Origin: Ampullaceana balthica
Taxonomy: Eukaryota; Mollusca; Gastropoda; Lymnaeidae
NCBI GenBank assembly: GCA_944989445.1
Contig: CALYLW010000212.1
Span: 372,001 to 436,000 of the forward strand
Length of the DNA stretch: 64,000 nucleotides
Direction: 5' to 3'
The position numbers and the translations under genes were made by a program. The notes under the pieces were generated by a model. It worked only from the letters and a program-made list of their open reading frames with translations, was not told the DNA's origin and made no database searches. Shown here piece by piece: positions 35,501 to 44,779 of the stretch (position 1 is its first letter; each line of letters starts with the position of its first letter).

Positions 35501-38500
35501 GGGCATCTTCTGTGTGCTCCTTTCACATCCACGGAGGTAGGCACCAGCCGTTTTCAAACTGGCTGTAGTTTTTAACAATCATTTGTTTAGATTCTTGTCA
35601 ATTATGTGAAGTAAAGAATAACGCGTTTATGGTCCGAATGACAGTTTTAGAATTGTCAAAATGTTGCATTTATAATTGCCTTAATCTTTAAACATTCTCA
35701 TTGTACATTTTTTTATTTATCAAATATTCATGCATACATATAAATGTATAGGCATATGCATACATTTATAAAGTTTAAAAACCAAAAGGACGCGTATAAA
35801 TGTCTACAGGTCTTAACCTCGCAACGCTGTCCCGTGTCTTTATGAATGAGTTTAACGATATTAAAGATGGTATGAAGTACTTGTTTAGGCTGCTCACGGA
35901 TGAAGACCACAGCAACAGTTCGTGTGTGAAGCTTTGAGTATCCCGACCACAAGCTTATCAACATAACGCTGCCCCAAAATATTTTGCTGTATAGAGTAAA
36001 TGTCTTAGTGGGTAAGACAACATTTTTTCGTTGCAAGTCTTCCCTTCCGAGGGAATTACAGACTTATTTAATAGAGCGTGGTGCATTGATTAAATAGAAA
36101 AATAAAGAATACAACAAAAACGTACATCTGTATTCAGAACTATTATTATGCAAATATAGATTACTTTTACTTTTTTGTATAATAATTATAAACTATAATC
36201 CTAATGAGCTTCATAACCTTATGTTTCCAGGACTCAGACGATTAAAAATTATTGAATCGAAATATTAGTGACATTTTAAAAAAGGTCCTAAATATTTAAT
36301 ATCCAATATCTTTGGTAATTTAACAAATATCTCTGTAGCTTGCCCATATGTATAATCTGTAAAAAAATAATAAAGGATCAGAAATGTGCAAACTAACTTT
36401 TATAAGAAATATTTCATATGCTATTAGAAGATTGCACTGTTAAAACGTGGCTGCAGTATTTCTAGAACAGTAAAGGTAATCGACACGAATCAGGCTTTAG
36501 ATTTAGCTACATAATTCTAAGATGCTGGACATGCTTCAGAGCCACCAGAATGTGTTCCTGAAATGAAAAACAAAATTAAATGAAACACGCGTCCACTGTT
36601 ATAATGTATTGTAATTTTGTGTGTTTGTTGTGATATGAAAGTTAATTTAATACTTATAAGTATGTTATTTCTTTCATGTAAAGCGCTGTGAGCCCAGTTC
36701 CTTACTGGGATACAGCGCTATATAAATACTCAATTTATTATTATTATTATTATTATACTTTCTTGAAACATGCGTATTTAGTTCATCGTGTGTTCAATGT
36801 AGCATTTGGTCATGATTTATATTAATCAGCTGTTTCATAAGAAGGACTCAATCTAGCCAATTAATTAGCACACTATTTTAACGCTTTAAATGAAAAATAA
36901 ATTGATATGAGAATTAAATTAATTTAAATGGTTTTATTTATGTTTAATATATTTTAACATTTTCAAAATAGTGAAACAATAGTTTCTCAAGTCTCAGAAA
37001 TAGTTAAAAGTGAAGTAGAATCTTTCCAGGACCATCATGAGCTTTTTTTTTCGGACATCTTTATTTTGTTAATATAATAGGACTGCATTTTTTGTTTCAG
37101 TTAAAGATCAGTTACATTCTGACGTTTTTAGTTTAATTTGTTGACACACTGCGCAGTTTTTCAGAAAAAAATATTTTATTAATTGATTTCAATTCCATGG
37201 CATATTATATGCGTATGTACATAAAACACGATACAAATTATTGCAGTGTCGAAGTTGGTATTGTAAACACGTAACAGTAATTTACATTGTAAGCATAAAC
37301 TGCATAAGTAATACGAGCGTACATCGTTTTGCAAGGAGCCTGCAAATAAACGTTTGTGAACTGTTGAATTTTTTGTCCATCAAATAAAACCAACATATAC
37401 TTACTTATATTAAGTCTTTGCTTATATGCATTGCACTATAAAAACGTTGACAGGATCTTGTATTGTTGTCCCGCCCCCCCCACAAAACCCTCATTTGTGA
37501 TATCACTCACCGCAAAAGTAATGCAAATCTTGAATGCAATGTTTAAAAAGGTGATCCGAAGTAAATCAATAACGGAACCAATAGTGTCACTTTACGATCC
37601 GTTATTGGTGCAAACAACCTATAAATAAGATTGGCGTCTTCGTAATCAATAACACAACTCATATACGATCAATAAGCTGATGGACTTTCAAAATCAGAAG
37701 CCCATGCCATAAAATGTCTATAAGTTGATGGTCTTCTAGATCAGTAGCTAATGACACATACTGCCATATAAATTCATAGACTTCTTCAGTAGCGAATGTC
37801 ACATACTGTCCTATAAGTTGATAATCTTCCAGATCAGTAGCTTGTTGCACATTACCACTCAAGATGAGATCAGTAGCCCATGCCATATCATCACTATCAT
37901 CAGTCCCATAACCGTTGCGGTCGTTGTGGGGAGCGCATGGACACATCAACAAATAACTATCTCCACAAATGCCTATCTTGAGTGGTGACCAATAATTTAT
38001 TCAATATCTTACAAGTCAATTCTTTTATGTTGTCAAGCCAGCTTTTACGCTGTCAACCTCTTCACCGGCCTTTCGACAGTGCCTTTAAGGATAATATTTG
38101 TCAGGGTATCATGTCGCAGTACATGACCGAACCATGGCATCTTACTTCTCTTAATTTTTGTTATAATGGTTTCTTGGTGACCCGCAATAGAGTTTATGCT
38201 GATATATATTCATTGGTCTTGTGATCTAAATATGAGATCTGGAGAATTTTCATCATGCATTTGTTTTTAAATGCCTGCAGCTTGCTTTCAGTGGTTGCCA
38301 TTAGTGTCCAGGTCTCACATCCATAAAGGACAATGCCAATATCCGAGAAATTACTAACAGAAGAACAGACAGGTTTCAGACCAGGCAAAAGCTAATCGAG
38401 TAGATCTTCCACTGTCGATGGTTCATAGAAAAATATCTACAGCACAAAAGCGAACTCGATCACAACTTCATAGAGTATATGGCGCGACGAACTTCGGCAA

Positions 38501-41500
38501 GTTATTTGAAGTTTCAAAATTGAAGAAATGCTGGTAAAGGTGATCGAAGAACTCTACAATCAGGCAAGCAGTGAACTTGTATTTAACGGCTGTGTAAGGG
38601 ACATAATTATCAATTCATTAAATATAAATCATTCATATTCTAAATTCAACAAATAAAGGTAATTTAAGAAGTATTTAAAGCTCGCATCACACATCGCAAG
38701 AATGTCCCTTTTAACTCATTCAGCATTTTCAAGTCCCTCTATTTAATTTTTAAAAAAAATTAATGTGGACATGTGTTACCTGTTGTTCGTCCGTCGATTC
38801 GACGAAGACCACTCTAGTCATCCGAGGGTTGCTGGGACTGGCTTTGTTTGTGCGTGCGCAGATGGCTGATGAGGCCGATCCTAGCAGAAGAACAGAAGGG
38901 ACAAGGGACGAGTGGGACATCTCCAGGAGGGTTGACAGCACGGGCCTTTCGGGATTGCCTCTTCTTTTCTGCGGAGGTGATCCTGTTTGCCTCACATGAC
39001 CTGGCACCTTCGTGGATGGAAGAACGCCAGGTGGAACGGTCCATTGCAGCAAGTTCCCACGTTTCTGGGTTTATGGCAAACGCTTTCAGTGAGACTTTCA
39101 GTGTGTCTTTGTAGCGTTTCTTTTGCCCACCGTGGGACCGCTGGCCATGCTGGAGCTCGCCATAGAAGAGTCTCTTTGGCAGTTTCTAGTCTGGCATTCG
39201 GACCACGTGCCCTGCCCAACGAAGCTGGGACTGCATCAGGAATGTGAATATGATGGGGAGACCTGCCTTGGTCAGTATCACTGTGTCTGGTATTTTATCC
39301 TGCCACTTTATGCCGAGGATCTTCCTGAGGCTTGTTGAATGAATGTGGACATGTACATAGTGCATTGCCCCACATTAAAATAGTAACGCACATAATTATC
39401 ATTTCATTAAATTTAAAACATCCATATCCTAGATTCAACAAATGAAGACATTACAATGCATATAAATTCCGTTTATCATTTAAATATTGTTTGGTTCCTG
39501 TTTAATTTATTCTATTATATTAACACCCTCAATTATGACTCAATGTTGCCTAACGCTAAGTGACACCACTCTGCTTTTTTTTAAAATTGAAAATATAGAA
39601 TTAAAATTCATAATCATTTTGGTTTCCAGATTAACATTAACAATGACATCATTGTTTTAGCTCATATTTTACTTTTTTTGAAAAGCGAACGATGTAAAGA
39701 GAGGATTTGAGGATTGTTAATTATATAATAATTTGTGTACACTTCAGGAATAATTCGTATTTATCATATAAGGATAAGTTACTTGGGCATTTGAAAAAAG
39801 TGAGCGTCTTAGTGTCTTACAAACCACAATATAAAATAATTTGTGAACATTTCAGTAATATTAATATTTCGTATTTATCAAACAAGGACAATTAAGATGG
39901 AATTTTGAAAAAAAGTGGTCGACTTAGACGCCCTAAAACACATGGGTGCCATAATTTCAATATAAACTTGTAAGAGATATGTTTTAGTGCAGTCTGGAAA
40001 TGTGATTCGGATGCACCCCATTGAAAAAGCAGTTTATTTCAATTTTCGGTGGGGTACTCAACGTGGCCAGACACCTCACAAATAGGAATTTGTTACATTT
40101 CAATGATAATTTTTTAACCGGAATTCAGTTTATGTTTTATTACTGCGAATGAAAATGAAGCAAACTGTAATAATTAATGGATCTAAATCTGCACCAATAA
40201 AGGTTAACTCAGGAGTTCCACAAGGAACTGTGCTAGGTCCCTTACTCTTTTTAATTTATATAAATGATTTACCCAACAACATCTCAACAGGTACAAAAGT
40301 TAGGTTATTTGCTGATGATTGTATAATCTATAGAACAATTAAATCAGAACAAGATAGCAAAATTTTACAAAAAGACTTAGATGAATTGATAAAATGGGAA
40401 ACTAACTGGAGTATGTCTTTCCATCCAGAAAAGTGTCAACTGTTAAGAGTAACAAAGAAAAAGAAACAAAATAAATTCAAAATATTACATTCATGGAAAA
40501 GAATTGACCCAAACTAAAGATGCAAGATTAGGAGTCTTAATAAATGAGAAACTATCATGGAATCCCCATGTCAATGAAGTTTTTAAAAAATCAAACAAAA
40601 CCTTAGGCTTTATAAAAAGGAATTTTAACAAATGTAATAGAGATATAAAACTAAAATGCTACCTCACTTTGGTGAGACCTGCACTAGAATATGCATCTTC
40701 TGTATGGGACCCATCCACCAAAGAAAACATTGATAAACTAGAACAAATTCAAAAAAGAGCTGCCAGATTCATTACTGGAGAATATTCGAAACTGACAAGA
40801 GTAACACCATTAGTTAAATCATTAAACCTTGAAACACTAGAGGATAGAAGAACCAAGAGCAAAGTAGTAATCATACATAAAGCAATTAATTCTAATTTAG
40901 AAATACAACACAAAGATAACTTCATACAACCCTCAGATAGACATAAGGATAAAAACACCTTTCTTATTCCGTATGCAAGAACAAACACATACAAGTTTTC
41001 CTTCTTCCCGTCCGGAATTCGGGCGTGGAATGGGTTGCCTGAAAAATCCAGGAAAACCAACACTTTATCAACATTTAAATCTCTAATAAAAATGCAGGAC
41101 TAAACACAAACCATAGATAAGCGTAGGACGCAATAATCTTCTGTATAGAAGGAGCGTCTGTAAACAGATAAGATAAGATAAGATAAGCAAATCGCAATAA
41201 GGTTGCCTCTGCCTAGAAGCATCTAGAAACCTTGCTTTCTGTTTACAGCTCATTTTTTCAGACGCGACAATAACATGTAACACATCTTATTGCTATAATT
41301 CTTACAATAACAAAGCCTTAAATGGTTAAATAATTGGGTTTATTCTTAATTTAAAAAAAAATTTAAATTTTAAAATAATTTTAAAAATTGCCATACTACA
41401 TCAAACACTACCCAAAACGAAAAATAAAACACCCTTTTTTAAGTTAAAAACTAATTTTGGTCTAAATTAGTTTAGACAAGTTTGTGGTACATTACTTTAA

Positions 41501-41974
41501 TTAGTACAACCTCTGCAAGAAATCTTCTGAGACATGTTCCTTATTAAAAATATTGTTTGCATTCTTTACCTCCCCTTCTTAACATGAACAAAGTCTGCGG
41601 CATATTTTGAATGCTTTAGTATTACTCCACAAACAGATTGTCACCCGCCTTACCACGATCTGGCCTGCAACAAAACCTGTGAGCTCGGCTGCTTGAATGG
41701 CATGTGCGACTATGAAGGGACGTGTTTTCACTGTGTCTCAGATACGATAGGATTAACATGTGACAAAGGTAAAAACTGGATGAATAAATCATTAATAGTT
41801 TTCTTTAACGTTTTTGTTTTAAGGGATCAAAATGTACATTCATCGCGCTTCTTTTGATTATTTTGAAGACAATAAAAATTAACAAACGGACTTAAGAATC
41901 AAGCATTAAAGTATGGAAACAAACCTTTTTGTTTTTGAGGAAATAGGTAAGTGATACGCAAAATTTGAGAATCA

Positions 41975-42030
<56 letters not shown>

Positions 42031-43160
42031 TAAATACAAATTTGACTTTGATATGAGTCTTTAACAATAATAATTACAGCGCACTTTTATAAAATTGTTA
42101 TAGACATTTGAAAAAGTTTACCTATTAAAATGCTTTAAAAAAGAAGCAATCTGAACATTTAATTTTAACCTATTTAGTTCAAGTGACGGAATAATAATTT
42201 GTTCATATGTCTCAATTTGCTCTGCCACATTTTCCCTTATTAGAACTTGGACAACAGGTGTCAGATTTAAATTTTGGTTTCACCGCTGAGTTTCTGGTGG
42301 TCGCCATTCTTCTTGCCAGCTTTGTCACGCTGATCAGTGCACTCTATCTGCTTTGTTCAGAGAAAACGGTCCCGCCTCCCAGAAAGTGGTCCGACAATAC
42401 AGCTAAGATTTTCAAACAAGGTCTTTAAATAGCGATAGTGGGTAGATATAAGTAACGACCAAAGAAAAGACTGATAGATATATGGATTGATGGATGAATT
42501 ATATATATGTATATATATTTATATATATATATATACAAATATATTGCAAGCATAACAAATATCCAATACAAAAAAAAATATAATAATAAAACCTTTGCGA
42601 TCCAAATCCATAATAATCTCTCAATCTGTCTCCTTCCTCTCGCTCCATCTCCCTCTCTCTCCCCCGCTCTCTCCCTCTCTCTCTCTCTCTTTTTTTCTCT
42701 CACAAAATCTCTCTCTCTTTCTCTCAATCGGTGCGATACAATAACATTTCTTATCTTTTAAAATAGCCAAATATTTCTGTGAATAATGTATATTTTCAAA
42801 TAAATTTTTAGATCACAAAAAGTATTATTATCATAAAGATTTTTGCTAACACAATAACCCGGCAGTAAAAACATCAATAATTCCAAAAAGGACAAAATTA
42901 TAGCTCGTAACAAACTAAAGAGATATTTTAAAAAATCAATCATATTTTGTAACAGTTTAATTTCAATTCATGTTGTCGAACTTGTATCTGTTTCAGGCTA
43001 TAATCATTCGATAAAGTCTTTCTCCGGATCCGATTCGCTGGAGAGTCCTGTCTCACCTAGGGTTTCAGTAACGGCTACTCAATCGTCTTTCATCAATGGA
43101 TATGCAGTAGAAACCAGAGCAGAAAGTGACCCTGATTGTAGTCTTGCTTACTTCTTTTGA
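26451..43160 (+). CDS. Gene B: C-type lectin-like/EGF single-pass receptor with decayed middle
   Basis: Three exons of a C-type lectin-like domain (26451, 27121, 28442), two unassigned exons (29264, 29501), a-, b- and c-type lobe exons (34061, 35343, 35810), then EGF (41637), TM (42244) and tail (42997) exons. The c-type exon is frameshifted, and the a/b and b/c junction phases do not match. The lectin exons (phase 1 at the end) join the EGF exon (phase 1 at the start) directly, giving an open frame of 288 codons plus stop. Either the middle is skipped, or the gene is decaying, or I have some borders wrong. No start codon or signal peptide was found. Confidence 0.6.
26775..26835. mobile_element. 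hAT-like fragment
   Basis: GGCAAACTGTGGCTCGCGAG resembles the ends of the element at 55960-56279 and of the common GGGTCGGCAAACT hAT family. Only one end is visible. Confidence 0.35.
26929..27030 (+). mobile_element. tRNA-derived SINE
   Basis: A tRNA-like head (GGATAGCGAAGTCAGTAGCG; B-box-like GTCGTGTGTTCTAGC) and a short tail, shared in order with 5234-5335. No acceptor-stem pairing typical of a working tRNA gene. Confidence 0.65.
27121..27223 (+). CDS. Gene B exon: C-type lectin-like domain, part 2
   Basis: Acceptor GACATAACAG, donor GCAG|GTCTGT, phase 0-1. TYCENESKISARLENLEAL is the second helix with the conserved cysteine and Ala-Arg-Leu pattern of the fold. Confidence 0.8.
27224..28441 (+). 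other. Intron with one MITE
   Basis: AT-rich intron inside the lectin-like domain. Its only identifiable content is the hAT-like element at 27987-28150. Confidence 0.5.
27987..28150. mobile_element. hAT-like MITE with 8-bp target duplication
   Basis: Terminal inverted repeat TAGGGTTGCCAG (from 27986) and its complement CTGGCAACCCTA (to 28151). The flanks GAGATACG and GAGATAAG match at 7 of 8 bases, the duplication length of hAT elements. Confidence 0.8.
28442..28645 (+). CDS. Gene B exon: C-type lectin-like domain, part 3
   Basis: The acceptor is CATTTCACAG and the donor is TACA|GTGAGT; phase 1-1, 68 residues. VWTGANDRE, FYWTRSNG, KDCVALTMD, YCSQR and AMCM follow the order of the long-loop half with its three cysteines. 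The calcium motifs EPN/QPD and WND are absent, so classical Ca-dependent sugar binding is doubtful. Confidence 0.85.
28609..28814 (+). repeat. 66-70-bp tandem repeat carrying exon end and 5' splice site
   Basis: Three units start at 28609, 28675 and 28745 (TGTAGTCAACGAATG). Unit 1 is the exon end with donor CA|GTGAGT. In units 2 and 3 the junction reads CTTTAG and ATCGAG, so the donor is destroyed. The first unit is 66 bp, so reading through repeats CSQRMFAMCM in frame and then stops at 28716. Confidence 0.9.
29264..29364 (+). CDS. Gene B exon of unknown type, 1
   Basis: Acceptor ATAAACACAG, donor AGG|GTAAGG, phase 1-0, 33 codons (KMFKYLLTMPQPS... ITTSSYWSFR). I do not recognise the domain. 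It joins the lectin exons and the next exon in frame. Confidence 0.55.
29501..29607 (+). CDS. Gene B exon of unknown type, 2
   Basis: Acceptor AATACCCAG, donor TACAA|GTAGGT, phase 0-2, 35 codons (VFNSIFKNHVLVSEQ... NLSTDISLV). Unrecognised; it could be the first strands of a lobe that continues at 34061. Confidence 0.55.
29964..31134. mobile_element. Twin-primed (5'-inverted) LINE insertion
   Basis: The left part (to about 30420) encodes the upstream half of an RT on the minus strand (FQKAFDSLH, GVKQGCVMSP, FAEDLALIS). The right part encodes the downstream half on the plus strand (TYLGSKMSYDGD, YGCESWK, HVFRMDERRLP). TTTCAAATCAAATTGGTCTT occurs at the break in both parts. ACATTGTCT flanks the whole at 29955-29963 and 31135-31143. 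Decayed, with stops. Confidence 0.85.
31800..32235 (+). repeat. Interspersed repeat, copy 1
   Basis: It shares GTATCAAAATTTCAGATCGATC, TTTTAGTTTATCTCTAT and the end TCTCATATATAAGGGATTTA with 33440-34030 in the same order. Class unknown. Confidence 0.65.
32225..32515 (+). mobile_element. CR1-like LINE 3' end
   Basis: It is nearly identical to 40905-41180, including TATAGAAGGAGCGTCTGTAA and the AAATAAGATAAG tail. 5'-truncated copy inside the pogo-like element. Confidence 0.85.
33440..34030 (+). repeat. Interspersed repeat, copy 2
   Basis: Homologous to 31800-32235 at both ends, with additional internal sequence containing CTGTCGTGCGTTGC and GACAGACAGAC runs. Its right end lies 30 bases before the acceptor of the exon at 34061. 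Confidence 0.6.
34061..34213 (+). CDS. Gene B exon: a-type half-lobe
   Basis: The acceptor is TTTTCTTTCAG and the donor is GG|GTATGT; entered in phase 2 from exon 29501. WTPRCYKFEGESNY and the following hydrophobic strands match the a-type exons at 295 and 12612. It leaves in phase 2, whereas the next b-type exon expects phase 1. Confidence 0.6.
34917..35074. mobile_element. pogo/Tigger-like MITE
   Basis: 158 bp with inverted ends (left GGACCTCTCTAAGTCGAA; right complement of GGAACTCTCTAAGTCGAA) and TA on both sides. Confidence 0.75.
35343..35536 (+). CDS. Gene B exon: b-type half-lobe
   Basis: Acceptor CTTTTGTTCCAG, donor GGAG|GTAGGC, open frame of 64 codons. VSLNFYGVLNGV, IKCPH, LFCTTDM and LLCAPF match the cysteine spacing of b-type exons. 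An earlier donor at 35441 (CAG|GTAAAG) would also keep frame. It ends in phase 0 where the family uses phase 1. Confidence 0.55.
35810..36011 (+). pseudogene. Gene B c-type half-lobe exon with frameshift
   Basis: Acceptor TGTCTACAG, donor GTGG|GTAAGA. The first frame (LNLATLSRVFMNEF... SNSSCVKL) stops at 35935, and the rest (EYPDHKLINITLPQNI) is open one base over. Total length is 202 where 2+3n+1 is expected, so one base appears inserted near CTTT at 35932-35935. Confidence 0.65.
36012..37660 (+). other. Intron, mostly nothing recognised
   Basis: AT-rich. It contains the small LINE end at 36660-36755. The d-type exon expected after 35810 was not found; an acceptor-like CCAG at 36230 is followed by a frame that stops within 15 codons. 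Confidence 0.5.
36660..36755 (+). mobile_element. L2-like LINE 3' end
   Basis: AAAGCGCTGTGAGCCCAG... CAGCGCTATATAAAT and an (ATT)n tail, the plus-strand form of the ends at 6172, 12808 and 45798. Confidence 0.75.
37665..37875 (+). repeat. Degenerate ~60-bp tandem repeat
   Basis: CTATAAGTTGAT, CTTCTAGATCAGTAGC and TGTCACATACTG recur about three times with variation. It abuts the LINE end at 37880. Confidence 0.6.
37880..38600. mobile_element. 5'-inverted LINE fragment
   Basis: The left part (37880-38350) encodes on the minus strand a C-terminal RT-protein region (VLYGCETWTLMATTESKL, DRNGYGTDDSDD). The right part (from 38352) encodes on the plus strand an upstream RT region (LTEEQTGFRPGKS). 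The arrangement is head-to-head, as in twin priming. The same family end is at 48745. Confidence 0.7.
38775..39341 (-). mobile_element. LINE 3' fragment with 13-bp target duplication
   Basis: AATGTGGACATGT flanks it at 38762-38774 and 39342-39354. The minus strand encodes the decayed C-terminus of a LINE protein ending in a zinc-finger-like CSSARIGLISHLRTH. Markedly more GC-rich than its surroundings. Confidence 0.85.
39640..39960 (+). repeat. Interspersed repeat, copy 1 (CpG-decayed)
   Basis: It shares ATTGTTTTAGCTCATATTTTA and two internal ~115-bp half-units with 61640-61990. The end reads GACGCCCTAAAACACATGGGTGCC, where the other copy has intact GGCGCC sites. Confidence 0.75.
40140..41185 (+). 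mobile_element. CR1-like LINE, 5'-truncated
   Basis: RT palm region with FADD box, then a C-terminal region. A short deletion near 40490-40530 shifts the frame. The 3' end reads TATAGAAGGAGCGTCTGTAA with a (GATAA)n tail (41166-41188). It is near-identical to the inverted copy at 23198-24268 and is truncated at almost the same RT position. Confidence 0.9.
41191..41636 (+). other. Intron, nothing recognised
   Basis: AT-rich sequence before the EGF exon. Confidence 0.55.
41637..41768 (+). CDS. Gene B exon: 8-Cys EGF module
   Basis: Acceptor CCACAAACAG, donor AAAG|GTAAAA, phase 1-1, 132 nt. Eight cysteines from DCHPPY to LTCDKG with the spacing of gene A's EGF at 20325. Membrane-proximal module. 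Confidence 0.9.
41978..42026 (+). repeat. (AT)n microsatellite
   Basis: About 24 uninterrupted AT units in the intron between EGF and TM exons. Confidence 0.95.
42244..42420 (+). CDS. Gene B exon: transmembrane segment
   Basis: The acceptor TTTCCCTTATTAG was chosen because it keeps phase 1; the later ACAACAG would not. The donor is CAAG|GTCTTT. The helix EFLVVAILLASFVTLISALY is followed by LLCSEKTVPPPRKW. Phase 1-1. Reading through the donor would add only Gly-Leu and stop at 42428. Confidence 0.9.
42421..42996 (+). other. Intron with microsatellites
   Basis: An AT/TA-rich stretch near 42500 and a (CT)n block at 42640-42725; nothing else recognised. Confidence 0.6.
42640..42725 (+). repeat. 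(CT)n microsatellite
   Basis: Long interrupted CTCTCT tract. Confidence 0.95.
42997..43160 (+). CDS. Gene B exon: cytoplasmic tail and stop
   Basis: Acceptor TCTGTTTCAG, phase 1, 53 residues and TGA. Ser/Val/Thr-rich (FSGSDSLESPVSPRV) with tyrosines in GYNHS, GYAVE and LAYFF. It is unlike gene A's tail in sequence. No known signalling motif is certain. Confidence 0.9.
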
Positions 43161-43354
43161 ATTCAATTGGATATGAAAAAAGAACCTCAATGAAAAGAAA
43201 ATATAGTGCTGAAAGCACTGTCTGTATTCAAAAAACGCTTTAGTGATATTGGTTTAAAAAGGAATATTTCATGAATTCTTCTAGAGTTGTTATTATAATA
43301 TAATTTTTTTTTAAATTGAAATTGGCGCTATCTTGGTATTTTATCTTTATCGAA

Positions 43355-43360
43355 AATAAA
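43355..43360 (+). terminator. Polyadenylation signal of gene B
   Basis: AATAAA, 195 bases after the stop codon. Confidence 0.65.
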
Positions 43361-43873
43361 AATGAATTAAGACAGCTTACAATGTAATTTTTTAATGTAA
43401 TAGTTTAAAATTTCCATTTGAAAAACTTAAAACTTTCAATTGTAAATCGTTATTATTTTCTTGTTCTGTAAGTTCTTCTGGAAAGTATAGGCCCTATATC
43501 ACGTGTTTTATTTACTCATTTTAAAATTAATTGTTCAATGATTCCATTAACAAAAAAATCAAAATCATTTTTTTTCTAACACTGGATGCTTATATTTCGT
43601 TTTCTTATACATACATAATAATAAAAAAATAATAACAATAAATTACAACAACAAAAAATAAATTTTAAAAAATGAATCTGCTGGCTAATTTAAAAGATAC
43701 ATTATTTTAGAACATGTACTTAAAATTTTATTTACTTTTCTACCTTATAATTTATGCATTTCCATTCTAACATTCACCTACTCCCTCATATTTCAAGCAA
43801 ACAACGTCTTATATCCTGAAATATTTATTGAAGTTAATTATCAGGATAGATGATCATACGTAAAAAATAAGAC
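43361..43873 (+). other. Spacer, nothing recognised
   Basis: AT-rich sequence between the end of gene B and the LTR element. Confidence 0.6.
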
Positions 43874-43878
43874 ATTAT

Positions 43879-44134
43879 TGTAACTGGTTTACTTTTATAT
43901 GTTTGTTGTAGGTGTTCTCACATAACAAAAACTTTCGTGCAATAAATCCTTGAAGTGTTATTGTTAACAAAATAACTTTAAAATGCACACTATATACACA
44001 CATATCAAATTGAGGTTACACTTCGTGGAAAAATAATCACACCAGTCCAGCCATCTTGAAAACACTCTAGAACATTATCTTCGCTTTCACTCACGTGACC
44101 TCTCTGTCATAAAACTCGTGATTCACACGTGACA
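43879..44134 (-). repeat. 3' LTR of the element
   Basis: 256 bp, TG...CA. The purine tract lies immediately to its right (44135-44149 on the plus strand as its complement). Confidence 0.85.
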
Positions 44135-44779
44135 TTCATCCCCATCCTTAATAAAAAAAAATGTTTTGGAAATACAACATTTTTGGTCTTAATATAATCA
44201 AATTAAACTACATGTATATTCGAATTTTAAATATTCATCTTCAGTGGACATTCATTGCTTGACACACAATATCTAGAAATGATAATCAAGAAGGAAAAAT
44301 ATGCAGGACTTCATCTACCTGTACTGAGAAAATGAAACTGAAATTTAAACACATCTGTAATATTGTGTAATTAAAACAATATTTAACCATCAATATTCAT
44401 AAAATTAAGTATATTATCCATTGGAATTCACACATTTCTTCTTTTCATTTGTTCTGCAAATAATAATAGTAATAATAAAACAGTCTCTGGTTTTCTTGTT
44501 TTTGAAATTACATAATGTCTGTATTTATTGTCATTCTACTTAACATGTCTGCAACCACATTGTCTTTTTATTTAACAGATTTAATGTCAAATTTGTAGTC
44601 GACTAATAGCAAAGCATAGTTCAAAGATAATCATTCTTCTCCTGACTATTATGAATTCAAACTGATGGGCTTTCAATGCTTCTTCAGCCTTTTAAATGTT
44701 CAATAATTTACAAACCACAACCACGATTATTGCCATTCACAATATCAACCTCAGCATCTTGAATAAGTCACTTAACTTT

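Noticed and set aside
35441..35536. Alternative donor at 35441 making the b-type exon shorter
   Set aside because: The 96 extra bases are open and carry the family's cysteines, so the later donor at 35537 was preferred.
36231..36275. Possible remnant of the d-type exon of gene B (CCAG followed by GACTCAGACGAT)
   Set aside because: Resemblance to DSSDN of exon 19543 is only a few residues and the frame stops at once.
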